NCBI GenBank assembly: GCA_035270785.1
Contig: DATESN010000001.1
Coordinates: 1-9,098 of the forward strand
Direction of reading: 5' to 3'
Source: DATESN01 sp035270785
GTDB taxonomy: Bacteria; Bacillota; Clostridia; Lachnospirales; Lachnospiraceae
Length of the DNA: 9,098 nucleotides
The position numbers were made by a program, and so were the translations under genes. Below are positions 1-6,663 of this stretch, piece after piece; position 1 is the first letter of the stretch; each line of letters opens with the position of its first letter. The notes under the pieces are model-generated. The model saw only the letters and a list, made by a program, of their open reading frames with translations. It had not been told where the DNA came from and did no database searches.

Positions 1-129
1 CTAACGGATGGGTATATGCAAATGTGGGCGATTGCGGGCTTTAAACTTCTCAAACCGTTACGATTTTAAAGCGGGCTACAACCGCTGAATTTACAACTAT
101 CCTGCCCATTTTGTATATACCGTGTTGTA
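1..129. repeat. Large imperfect palindrome, family A copy 1 (A1), left end possibly cut by the window
   Basis: The left arm (about 1-30) and right arm (102-129) are inverted repeats. The right arm read backwards contains GGTATATACAAAATGGGC, and the left arm has GGTATATGCAAATGTGGGC. The right end is GTTGTA (124-129). The left end reads CTAAC instead of the TACAAC seen in A2 and A3, so the first bases may be missing or altered. An internal hairpin has GCTTTAAA (38-45) facing TTTAAAGC (65-72). The central words ATTGCGG, TCAAACCG and AGCGGGC recur in A3, which shows common ancestry and not just similar folding. It could be an attC-like recombination site or a non-autonomous palindromic intergenic repeat. 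Confidence 0.75.
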
Positions 130-290
130 AGCTGGTGTTCATTATTCAAAGTCAATCTGTTACAAGTTATTACAAATCTAATCTTTATTCTTATTAATCC
201 GCACTGACCTTGATACGGAGCACGAATTTATTTTGTTTTTTGTGGGTGGGCAAACCTCAAACCGCCCATAAAGGCGGTAACAGGGTAGGC
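130..290. other. Gene-free spacer with a short hairpin and half of an 18-bp inverted repeat
   Basis: I see no credible gene here. GAATTTATTTTGTTTTTT at 224-241 occurs again as its exact reverse complement at 4421-4438, beyond the glycosidase operon. A perfect 6-bp stem, ACCGCC (261-266) facing GGCGGT (273-278) with a six-base loop, lies between that motif and palindrome B1. Neither strand has a run of T after the stem, so it is a poor intrinsic terminator. The remainder (130-223) is AT-rich and shows no recognisable signal. Confidence 0.6.
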
Positions 291-357
291 ATTTGTAGCT
301 CTTTGGCAAGTTTTGGTTTGAGCCAGGATCGTGCGACTTGCCAATGTGCTAACAAAT
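291..357. repeat. Short imperfect palindrome, family B copy 1 (B1)
   Basis: The left arm ATTTGTAGCTCTTTGGCAAG (291-310) pairs with 337-357, whose reverse complement begins ATTTGTTAGCACATTGG and ends CAAG. That is 18 matches over 21 aligned positions. The whole element is related to B2 at 4320-4382 in direct orientation: both share TTTGGCAAG, then TTTGGTYTGAGC, then CTTG-CAATGTG. It begins 22 bp beyond the GH43 stop codon, so a transcript of that operon would run into it. There is no T-rich tail for a classical terminator. Confidence 0.75.
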
Positions 358-379
358 AGGGTTGACAATTAACGCAATA

Positions 380-1504
380 TTAATATTCAACAATCTGTTC
401 TGTCCATGTCGGGCCTGTAATATAGAACCTGCCATTTTCAAAGTATACAGGCTCGTAGCCCATTTGAGGTGTCTTTTCCCAATCCTGAAGCTCTGAGCAA
501 TAGGGATAAGGGCGTTTTTCATAACCCATATAGTGACAGGAACTCCAGATATTACCGTCGGGGCCAATGAACAAAGCATTATGGCCAGTTTCACAATAAG
601 GGTCTTCTGTATCCTGAAATTTTAAATGGTCATATCCTCCCTCAATTGCAAGTTCTGGGCGATATCCCTTCTTTCTTGTACCGAAAATTGGTTCGTCCGA
701 CACTAATTCCCATGGGCCAAGCGGATTTTTCGACTTTAGCAGGCCAACTTCATATCCGCGTGTCCACGTAGAAAAGAACATAAAATATGTTCCGTTTCTT
801 TTTATCACAAAGGGACCTTCAATGCCGCCAATCATCCATTTTGGCCAACCAGGCTGTTTTTTATCCAGAAATTTTTCTGCAGGAGTAGTAAGTTTTCCTG
901 TGGTTAAATCAATTTTAGCCTGAAATAAACCACCGCCACTACAGTATAAATATACCTGTCCATCCTCATCTTCGAAAAGCGTGGCATCATTATTATACTG
1001 AGGAGTAAGAGGCCCGTTAACCAAAGAGTAAGGCCCAGTTATCTCATCTGAAGAAAATAGCCATACGCTGTGTGTGCTCATTCCTTTTGGGTCTTCTTTG
1101 GTAACTTTCCCACTATTTACTGTAAGCCAATATTTCCCTTGAATATAATGAATTTCAGGAGCCCAAAACCTTCCATTATATGGGCAATCTTCAGGCAATT
1201 TACTGGCATCAATAAGCCATGAATGTTGTTTCCAGTGAATAAGGTCATCAGAAACCAACAGCCTAACTCCCGGATTCGGGCCAGTCCATACCGGGTTTGA
1301 GGTTCCTGTACAATACCATTTGTCCGCAACTTTTATGATACAATGGTCGCGCATAGAAAGCGTAGTATCTCTTGTTATGGGATTTGTATATCTGAACTCG
1401 TACGTTTTACCTTCTGTAATTTTTTCATTTCCGGGCTGTTGCGCTAAACTGATCATTGATATTCCCAAAAGACCAATAAACAAAAGTGTTTTCACTTTTT
1501 TCAT
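380..1504 (-). CDS. Secreted glycoside hydrolase family 43 enzyme
   Basis: This 374-residue protein has a cleavable signal peptide (about residues 1-21, ending SLAQQ) and no lipobox, so it is probably periplasmic or exported. Nearly all the rest is a GH43-type five-bladed propeller. The three family acids fit well: D53 in MRDHCIIKV as likely general base, D173 in NNDATLFEDEDG as the residue that tunes the acid, and E229 in GGIEGPFVIKRNGTYF as likely general acid. Family members release arabinose, xylose or galactose from plant polysaccharides. The subfamily, and so the sugar, cannot be settled by eye. It lies 27 bp downstream of a GH115 gene on the same strand, which suggests one operon and a glucuronic-acid-bearing xylan or arabinogalactan as substrate. 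The start fits the signal peptide. No strong Shine-Dalgarno site precedes it, as is common in Bacteroidota. Confidence 0.9.
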   Translation of the reverse strand: MKKVKTLLFIGLLGISMISLAQQPGNEKITEGKTYEFRYTNPITRDTTLSMRDHCIIKVADKWYCTGTSNPVWTGPNPGVRLLVSDDLIHWKQHSWLIDASKLPEDCPYNGRFWAPEIHYIQGKYWLTVNSGKVTKEDPKGMSTHSVWLFSSDEITGPYSLVNGPLTPQYNNDATLFEDEDGQVYLYCSGGGLFQAKIDLTTGKLTTPAEKFLDKKQPGWPKWMIGGIEGPFVIKRNGTYFMFFSTWTRGYEVGLLKSKNPLGPWELVSDEPIFGTRKKGYRPELAIEGGYDHLKFQDTEDPYCETGHNALFIGPDGNIWSSCHYMGYEKRPYPYCSELQDWEKTPQMGYEPVYFENGRFYITGPTWTEQIVEY

Positions 1505-1531
1505 TTCTATTATTTTTTAAATAATTTATTA

Positions 1532-4159
1532 CTATCTGTTATAAGGGCTTTCCTGCATTTTTAAATATGTAGGTTCGTATCCTCCATTATCAACTACCAC
1601 CTTATAAATTACTACTGCCGGGTCCAAAGGACGAATGGTTAAATCATATATCCCATCTTTGTTTTCAGGGATTGAAAGATAAGTTGATGATTCTATCATT
1701 CTGGCCGCACCGGTAGGATACATTTTATTGTATTTGTTTTCCCAGTTCAGGTCGTGGTTAATATTCCAAATCTTTTCTTTGCCTCCTTTAAATGACGCAG
1801 CAACGTTATGCCCTCCCTTTTTAAAAGGCAATGTACTGTCAAAGAAAATCCACACCTTAATACTGTCTGATTGTGGGCTTATATTCATTTTATAGGTTAT
1901 AGCTGCATTTTCGGTTTTCTCGGTGTAAGGCATTAAGGCAATCCCTGATAGTGTGCGCCCCAAACCTGGAATCACAGTCCATTTTGTTTTATTAGTATTA
2001 TTGGCCTCAAAGAAATGTTCGGCTTCCATTACCACAACGTCGTTTTTTTCATTAAATACATAACCTCCTTGCTTTGCTTCATCAGGGGAGATGCGGGTAA
2101 CCTTAGGCATAATATTACCTTCGCGAGGCTCATCCCAAGAGGTATATCCAATATGGGTCTGGTCCATAATATGGTTCCATTTACCATCGGAAACATTCTG
2201 ATTATAATCCTTTGTGAATTCAGCATCCAATGCAAAACATTTTTCTACTCGGTCAGCCCAATAATTGGCTTTAATATCTTTTTTGGAAGCTAATTTCTTG
2301 TTCATCGCCAATGAATAATACATATCGTAAAGATTGGCCATAGCCCGCACCGGATGAAGCACCAATTGCATATAAGTATCCCTGTATTGTTCAGGAAGTT
2401 TATAATACTGACGCATAGCCCTTGCTTCGAGCGCCAGATAGGCATCTTTTACAAGAAGAAACTCGCCACTTTCAAGGTTGTATGTTCTATCATCGAGCAT
2501 CTCTGCAGAGATACGGCTTGCATATTTACAATACAGGCTAAGAATTTCAGCAGCTTCTTCTGCTTCCTTTTCTCCAAACTTATCCTTACAAAAACTTATG
2601 GCATAATCATGCAAATTATCCTGATTGTAGGCGGTAGGGTTCCATGCCATGTGAAGAAAGAAATCCATAGGATATTCATTTGGTTTTAAATCGCCCACAT
2701 TCAATATCCAAACCTTATCGACACCATAGCTGTATGTCAATTGAAGTTGTTCCCACATATGTGGTATTTGGGTCATATTCAGCCATTGATAGGCTCTTGG
2801 TGCGCCATGCAAGTCGACATGGTAATAAATGCCATATCCACCGGGATGCGGCTTTTCTCCCAGTTCCGGTAGCCGACGAACATTACCCCAGTTATCATCA
2901 CAAAAAAGAACGGTCATATCTTCAGGTATTTTAATTCCCTGGTCATAATAATCCAATACCTCGCTGTACAATGCCCAAACCTGAGGTGTTTCTTTAGCAG
3001 GCAAGCCGGTCACTTTTTCGATAATGGCACGTTGGTCAGAAAATATCTTTTCCAGTAACCTGAAATTCTCTTTTGCGCTGCCGGCATCCGTCATTGGAAG
3101 GTCTCCATCACCGCGCATGGCCATTGTGATTACCTGTTCGTAGTTTTTATTACGTTCCAGTCCATCTTCCCAGAATGCTTTCAATCCTTCTTCATTTGTC
3201 CTGTAATTCCATTCACCATTTCCATACTCTGCCCGATGATTTCCCCATTCTTTTTGTGAACGCATCATGGGTTCGTGATGTGATGTTCCCATAACAATGC
3301 CATATTCGTTAGCAAGTCGTGGATTCTCAGGGTCGTCCTCATTAAATGCATTTCCCCACATGGCCGGCCAAAGGTAGTTTGCCCTTAAACGTAGCAGTAA
3401 TTCGAACATATGGACGTACATTTTGCTGTTTACACCACCAAATTTCTCGTTCGTCCATCCGGTGAAGCAGGGTGCTTCATCATTAATAAAAATACCACGG
3501 TATTTTACTTTTGGTTCGCCTGAAGCATAACGACCTGACTTGACATAAGCCGACGTGCGTTTTTTGGCCGGAACATCAGCCCACCAATACCACGGCGATA
3601 CGCCCAATTGCCTTGATAATTCATATATCCCGTAAATCGTTCCCCGCTTATCGCTCCCAACTATTACAAGACTGTTTTTGGTTTTTTTATTCGGATTCGG
3701 GATTGAAACAATAACAAAACTTTCCCATTTGCCTTCAATGTCTTTTACATTCAGTTTTTTTGAAGAAACAAGTTTGTCAATTTGCTTGCTTTTACCCAGC
3801 GTACCAATGATAATTTCATATTCAGAAGTTTTGTTTTCTGGAACAAGCAATGGTCTTTTACCGGTAACACTGTCAATGTCGTTCTGCAAATCGTGTATAG
3901 CACGTATTACTCCAGGGAAATCGGAATTATCGTAGTTGATTTTCGCAGCAGTTCCACTCATAGAAACAACAGGAAAGTCATTATTTGTTAAAGGCTTTTC
4001 AATAACAAAATCCAGTTCAGATGGATTATGGGTTTGGGCTTTTGAAGCCCCTGAAATAAAAATTCCAAGTAAAATTATTTGAATTATTTTTTTGTTTTCA
4101 CTTATCAATTTACTACAACATTGCATATTAAGGGATTTTTTAACTTTCCTTTGAATCAT
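1532..4159 (-). CDS. Secreted glycoside hydrolase family 115 alpha-glucuronidase
   Basis: This 875-residue protein is of normal length for GH115, a family of inverting enzymes that remove glucuronic acid or 4-O-methylglucuronic acid from xylan or arabinogalactan. A signal sequence (hydrophobic core near residues 25-36, ending SKAQ) is followed by an N-terminal domain (about 45-205). The catalytic barrel (about 215-550) carries the typical stretches KYRGIFINDEAP (219-230), NYLWPAMWGN (261-270), MGTSHHEPMM (290-299), LFCDDNWGN (418-426) and WILNVGDLKPNEYP (484-497). A helical part and a C-terminal beta-rich domain (about 705-865, opening VVVMEAEHF) follow. D227, E228, D421 and D422 are conserved-looking acids, but I do not assign the catalytic pair. 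The start is uncertain: Met12 (position 4126) would also leave a usable signal peptide, and neither start has a well-spaced Shine-Dalgarno site. It is the first gene of an apparent operon with GH43. Confidence 0.93.
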   Translation of the reverse strand: MIQRKVKKSLNMQCCSKLISENKKIIQIILLGIFISGASKAQTHNPSELDFVIEKPLTNNDFPVVSMSGTAAKINYDNSDFPGVIRAIHDLQNDIDSVTGKRPLLVPENKTSEYEIIIGTLGKSKQIDKLVSSKKLNVKDIEGKWESFVIVSIPNPNKKTKNSLVIVGSDKRGTIYGIYELSRQLGVSPWYWWADVPAKKRTSAYVKSGRYASGEPKVKYRGIFINDEAPCFTGWTNEKFGGVNSKMYVHMFELLLRLRANYLWPAMWGNAFNEDDPENPRLANEYGIVMGTSHHEPMMRSQKEWGNHRAEYGNGEWNYRTNEEGLKAFWEDGLERNKNYEQVITMAMRGDGDLPMTDAGSAKENFRLLEKIFSDQRAIIEKVTGLPAKETPQVWALYSEVLDYYDQGIKIPEDMTVLFCDDNWGNVRRLPELGEKPHPGGYGIYYHVDLHGAPRAYQWLNMTQIPHMWEQLQLTYSYGVDKVWILNVGDLKPNEYPMDFFLHMAWNPTAYNQDNLHDYAISFCKDKFGEKEAEEAAEILSLYCKYASRISAEMLDDRTYNLESGEFLLVKDAYLALEARAMRQYYKLPEQYRDTYMQLVLHPVRAMANLYDMYYSLAMNKKLASKKDIKANYWADRVEKCFALDAEFTKDYNQNVSDGKWNHIMDQTHIGYTSWDEPREGNIMPKVTRISPDEAKQGGYVFNEKNDVVVMEAEHFFEANNTNKTKWTVIPGLGRTLSGIALMPYTEKTENAAITYKMNISPQSDSIKVWIFFDSTLPFKKGGHNVAASFKGGKEKIWNINHDLNWENKYNKMYPTGAARMIESSTYLSIPENKDGIYDLTIRPLDPAVVIYKVVVDNGGYEPTYLKMQESPYNR

Positions 4160-4319
4160 ATGATTTAAATTTTATTACTACATAGCTTTTAAAACCAAAG
4201 ATAAAATTCTTCAACGAAGATGGAAGAAGCGCATTAGATTATATCTTTTAAAAGTAATTTAAACAGTAAAACAAAGATTGACTAGTTCTCCAAAAAACGA
4301 ATGATTGTGTCGGCAAAAA
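4160..4319 (-). promoter_or_regulatory. Upstream region of the GH115-GH43 operon, probable promoter zone
   Basis: This AT-rich leader of about 160 bp lies directly upstream of the first gene of the glycosidase operon, so the promoter is expected here. On the minus strand, TTTG (complement of 4196-4199) could be a Bacteroidota -33 element, but the matching -7 element (TAnnTTTG) is poor, so no exact promoter is called. A small hairpin, TCTTC (4208-4212) facing GAAGA (4216-4220), lies just beyond. Palindrome B2 starts at the far edge. Confidence 0.35.
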
Positions 4320-4382
4320 ATTGCACTCTTTGGCAAGCTTTGGTCTGAGCATAGGCTTGTGTGGCTTGACAATGTGTGCAAT
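4320..4382. repeat. Short imperfect palindrome, family B copy 2 (B2)
   Basis: The left arm ATTGCACTCTTTGGCAAG (4320-4337) faces CTTGACAATGTGTGCAAT (4365-4382), with 15 of 18 positions complementary. The loop contains CTTTGGTCTGAGC, almost the same as in B1 (291-357), so the two copies are direct repeats about 4 kb apart. They flank the GH43/GH115 operon. The outer bases of the arms differ between copies (ATTGCAC here, ATTTGTTAGC there) but stay complementary within each copy, which suggests that the pairing itself matters. Confidence 0.75.
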
Positions 4383-4412
4383 GTGAGGTGGGGTTACATT
4401 TTGTCTTTGTGC

Positions 4413-4443
4413 GAGGGGAGAAAAAACAAAATAAATTCCCCTC
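4413..4443. repeat. Hairpin enclosing the second half of the 18-bp inverted repeat
   Basis: GAGGGGA (4413-4419) and TCCCCTC (4437-4443) form a perfect 7-bp stem around an A-rich loop. AAAAAACAAAATAAATTC (4421-4438), which fills the loop and runs two bases into the stem, is the exact reverse complement of 224-241. A smaller stem, GGAGT (4465-4469) facing ACTCC (4473-4477), follows. An alternative pairing of ACGGA (4463-4467) with TCCGT (4480-4484) is also possible. The stretch 4485-4556 shows nothing recognisable. Confidence 0.6.
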
Positions 4444-4556
4444 AAACTGCACCGCCCTATCAACGGAGTACCACTCCAGTCCGTCCGTTTTTATTATTAT
4501 TTCAATTTTCATTTATCGTGTCAATGTGTCGAGTTGGTGGTTTCTCCACACTTGCT

Positions 4557-4680
4557 TACAACGGTCGGCATATTGGCGAAGTGGCGGCTGCGTCACACTT
4601 CCTGCGGGCGAGAAACTTGCAAGTTAGCACTTCTCTTTCCGCGGGGCTTCTACCGCCATTTAGCCAATATGCTTGTTGTA
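4557..4680. repeat. Large imperfect palindrome, family A copy 2 (A2)
   Basis: This is the clearest copy. It starts TACAAC (4557-4562) and ends GTTGTA (4675-4680). The arms 4557-4587 and 4653-4680 share GCATATTGGC and TGGCGG, apart from a few mismatches and a three-base length difference near the ends. The centre holds a perfect 12-bp palindrome, AACTTGCAAGTT (4614-4625), flanked by GAGAA (4609-4613) facing TTCTC (4631-4635). The central GCGGGCGAGAAACTTGCAAG resembles GCGGGCGAAAAGCCTTGCAA in A3. It ends 16 bases before the stop codon of the neighbouring minus-strand gene, so it lies at the 3' end of that operon. Confidence 0.85.
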
Positions 4681-4696
4681 GGCAGTTTCTTTTATG

Positions 4697-5044
4697 TCAA
4701 TTTCTACAATCAATCATAACTGTTCCTGCCTCACAAATATATACCCTATTTACCCTTATGTCGTTTTTATAATGCTTTTCTAATCCCTTTCTCAGTTTTT
4801 CATACTCCTCATCATTCACAACTTTTTGAATTTTGACATTAATCAATCGTCCTATAGGGGTTATTGTATATAATCCATCACTTGTCGTTTTAGAATATTT
4901 TGTTCCTCCGAGAAGTCCATAACTCTCATAAGTTGTTGATAAGGACTGTACAAATGTATCTGTTTCTTTATACAATTCTTTTTTGCTCGGCGAACATCCA
5001 ATAATAAAAATCAGACTCACTAATAAGACTAAATACTTCTTCAT
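4697..5044 (-). CDS. Small predicted lipoprotein, function unknown
   Basis: I do not recognise a family. With the start chosen here, the protein has 115 residues: a basic n-region (MKK), a hydrophobic core and the lipobox FIIGC, with Cys17 as the likely acylated residue, so it should be anchored in a membrane facing the periplasm. An upstream in-frame ATG at position 5074 would add ten residues, but it would put a charged stretch ahead of the signal peptide. The chosen start has AAAGG a few bases upstream. The mature part is mixed and charged, contains a likely helix (NDEEYEKLRKGLEKHYKND) and ends with two cysteines (VYICEAGTVMIDCRN) that could pair. It is the last gene of a three-gene minus-strand run, 44 bp after the next lipoprotein gene, and palindrome A2 follows the stop at once. 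Confidence 0.72.
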   Translation of the reverse strand: MKKYLVLLVSLIFIIGCSPSKKELYKETDTFVQSLSTTYESYGLLGGTKYSKTTSDGLYTITPIGRLINVKIQKVVNDEEYEKLRKGLEKHYKNDIRVNRVYICEAGTVMIDCRN

Positions 5045-5088
5045 TTTTTTATCCCTTTTTCGTGTCGGGCACAACTACTATACTATTA

Positions 5089-5970
5089 TTATAATTTATT
5101 CCTATTTACAATCATTGCAACCAAATAATCTGCTTTAACTTCGTCTATTGTTAGTTTATCTTTTACATTTGATCCGTCTTTCTTTACTAGCATTATCAGA
5201 GGTTGCTTTGTCAACCCTGTGCTAATTTCACATGCTAATTTGTATTTTACAGTATTTACTTTGGAAAAGTCATGGCTATCGTCACTATAGTTTCCTATTT
5301 TTGCACCATAACTAGTCCAAGAAGCATATTCATCGCTAAAATAACCGATTTTATGTAAGTTCCCATCTTCTATTTTATACAAATAAAAATTGGGGACACT
5401 TGCATACTTTTCTTTCGTTGACAATAACAAAGAGGCTAGAAAATAACGGTTATCTTTATCGGCTGTCCTATAGGAATATTCGCCGACATCACTACAATTG
5501 CCAAATGTGTATTGAGTCCCAAAAGTAAATCCCGAAAGTACAAAGGACACATTACCTATTTTCCCAGACGTGTTATCTTTAAAAACTTTGTATCCCAACG
5601 CCTTTATTCTTTCTTCCTCTTTCCTTTGTTCTTCCTCTTTTTTAGCAATTGCAACTTCTAATTTATCTGTTTCCTGTATTTCTTTTGAAAAAGGGAAGAC
5701 TTTTTTCAATTCCACAATTTGTTTTTTTGCCTTTTCGAAATCATTATCCGAAAATAATTTCTCAATTTGATACAATCTATCAGAAGCCGAAAATTTCAGC
5801 ACTAATATTGAATCAGCCATAACATTCAATCGTGATTTTAAAGACTCGTTTTCTTCGCTTAATAAATTATATCTCTGTTCAAGTTCTGAATAGTTTTTTT
5901 TAGACTCGTTGCTACAGGAAATAATGATTAAAGCTGTCGTCAAAATTAATATTAACTTAATTGTTTTCAT
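5089..5970 (-). CDS. Predicted coiled-coil lipoprotein, function unknown
   Basis: This 293-residue protein starts with a lipoprotein signal (hydrophobic residues 6-17, then SCS, with Cys19 as the predicted lipid site). Residues 27-58 form a heptad-like coiled coil (SELEQRYNLLSEENESLKSRL). Residues 66-97 look like a short TPR-like helix pair (DNDFEKAKKQIVELKKVFP). A highly charged helix runs from about 102 to 123 (KKEEEQRKEEERI). The rest (125-293) is a predicted mixed or beta domain with many aromatic residues (FTFGTQYTFG, YEYSYR-type and YASWTSYG stretches) that I cannot assign. It lies 24 bp downstream of the SHOCT gene and 44 bp upstream of the short lipoprotein gene, so the three are probably cotranscribed. 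The layout suggests a membrane-tethered structural or sensing protein, but this is inference only. Confidence 0.8.
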   Translation of the reverse strand: MKTIKLILILTTALIIISCSNESKKNYSELEQRYNLLSEENESLKSRLNVMADSILVLKFSASDRLYQIEKLFSDNDFEKAKKQIVELKKVFPFSKEIQETDKLEVAIAKKEEEQRKEEERIKALGYKVFKDNTSGKIGNVSFVLSGFTFGTQYTFGNCSDVGEYSYRTADKDNRYFLASLLLSTKEKYASVPNFYLYKIEDGNLHKIGYFSDEYASWTSYGAKIGNYSDDSHDFSKVNTVKYKLACEISTGLTKQPLIMLVKKDGSNVKDKLTIDEVKADYLVAMIVNRNKL

Positions 5971-5994
5971 TAGCTCAAAATATTTATATTGTTT

Positions 5995-6471
5995 TTACTG
6001 CAACAACTTTGATTTTTGCTGATTAAATTCTTCTTCTGTCAAAATACCATCATCTAACAGCCTTTTTAGTTTTTGAATTTCATCTGCAATAGAAACCGTA
6101 TTTATTCGTTCTTCTGATTGTGTTTCGGGTTGAAGTGTCGACAATATCTTTGAGGTTTCTGATAATATTTTTTCTATATTCCGCCTATTCTTTCCCATAT
6201 CAAAGGCACCTCCAAACATGGCTCCTGTTTTTGGTGTCGAAGTTATTAAAACTTTTGTTTTTGTTTCAGAAAGAGAAGTTAGTTGAATTGGTATATTTTC
6301 TCCCCAACTCCATAGAGTTACTCCTGCTTTTACCATAATTCGCCCTGAAAGTTCATCTGCACTGTCAAGTTTCATTCCATCTACAGTTGGAATTGCTTTG
6401 CAAATCGCTTCGAATACTGTGTTTCTTTTAAAAGGGAATTCGCTTTCTCCATTGTGATCTAAAATTGCCAT
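5995..6471 (-). CDS. SHOCT-domain protein
   Basis: This 158-residue protein has no signal peptide or membrane segment, so it is probably cytoplasmic. The last 31 residues (128-158, IADEIQKLKRLLDDGILTEEEFNQQKSKLLQ in outline) are a textbook SHOCT domain: a short C-terminal helical module with the pattern L-x-x-G-x-(L/I)-T-x-E-E-F. It occurs on many unrelated bacterial proteins and may mediate oligomerisation. Residues 1-110 are a predicted alpha/beta domain (FPFKRNTVFEAICKAIP, then strands around GRIMVKAGVTLWSWGENIPIQL and KVLITST). This part resembles small bacterial proteins of unknown role often linked to SHOCT. A linker rich in S, T, Q and E joins the two. It is the first gene of the three-gene run, and a perfect palindrome lies 22 bp upstream of its start. 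Confidence 0.82.
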   Translation of the reverse strand: MAILDHNGESEFPFKRNTVFEAICKAIPTVDGMKLDSADELSGRIMVKAGVTLWSWGENIPIQLTSLSETKTKVLITSTPKTGAMFGGAFDMGKNRRNIEKILSETSKILSTLQPETQSEERINTVSIADEIQKLKRLLDDGILTEEEFNQQKSKLLQ

Positions 6472-6493
6472 ATATTTCTTAATTTATAATTAT

Positions 6494-6507
6494 TAATCAG
6501 CTGATTA
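6494..6507 (-). promoter_or_regulatory. Perfect 14-bp palindrome upstream of the SHOCT operon, possible operator
   Basis: TAATCAGCTGATTA is fully self-complementary and lies 22 bp before the first start codon of the three-gene operon. AATCAG recurs at 6513-6518. A further stem, AGGG (6517-6520) facing CCCT (6526-6529), follows. The spacing suits a repressor or activator site overlapping the promoter, but no regulator gene is in the window. It could also be chance in AT-rich DNA. Confidence 0.35.
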
Positions 6508-6537
6508 TTATGAATCAGGGATCAGCCCTAAATTGCC

Positions 6538-6663
6538 TACAACGTTACACATATGCCTAGTGGCGGATTGCGGACGATTCAACTGTCAAACCGAGGAGAA
6601 GTTTGAGCGGGCGAAAAGCCTTGCAAAGTGCAGTAAAACCACCATTAGGTATATGCGATGTTG
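6538..6663. repeat. Large imperfect palindrome, family A copy 3 (A3)
   Basis: It starts TACAAC (6538-6543). The left arm to 6566 pairs with 6639-6663: CATATGCCTAGTGGCGG on the left, and CATATACCTAATGGTGG when the right arm is read backwards. An inner stem has TCAAAC facing GTTTGA around a loop that contains GAGGAGAA. The right end is GTTG followed by AAC, where A1 and A2 have GTTGTA. The change falls exactly where the inverted end of the mobile element begins, so the last bases of A3 may have been replaced or shared on insertion. It lies 67 bp upstream of the SHOCT gene. Confidence 0.8.

Noticed and set aside
291..357. B1 as the intrinsic terminator of the glycosidase operon
   Set aside because: On the minus strand no T-run follows the palindrome, the loop is about 26 bases long, and a related copy lies upstream of the operon where no terminator is required.
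349..594. Small frames antisense or out of frame within the GH43, GH115 and SHOCT genes (this one and similar ones)
   Set aside because: They are fully overlapped by strongly supported genes and show no start signals or recognisable domains.
4305..4772. Open plus-strand frame of 155 codons across B2, the hairpins and A2
   Set aside because: It reads through repeat sequence and overlaps the end of a well-supported lipoprotein gene on the other strand. The product has no domain-like pattern. Palindromic GC-rich DNA explains the lack of stops.
5045..5074. Ten-residue N-terminal extension of the short lipoprotein (start at 5074)
   Set aside because: It would place MCPTRKRDKK before a normal lipoprotein signal peptide, and the internal ATG at 5044 has an AAAGG site at fitting distance.
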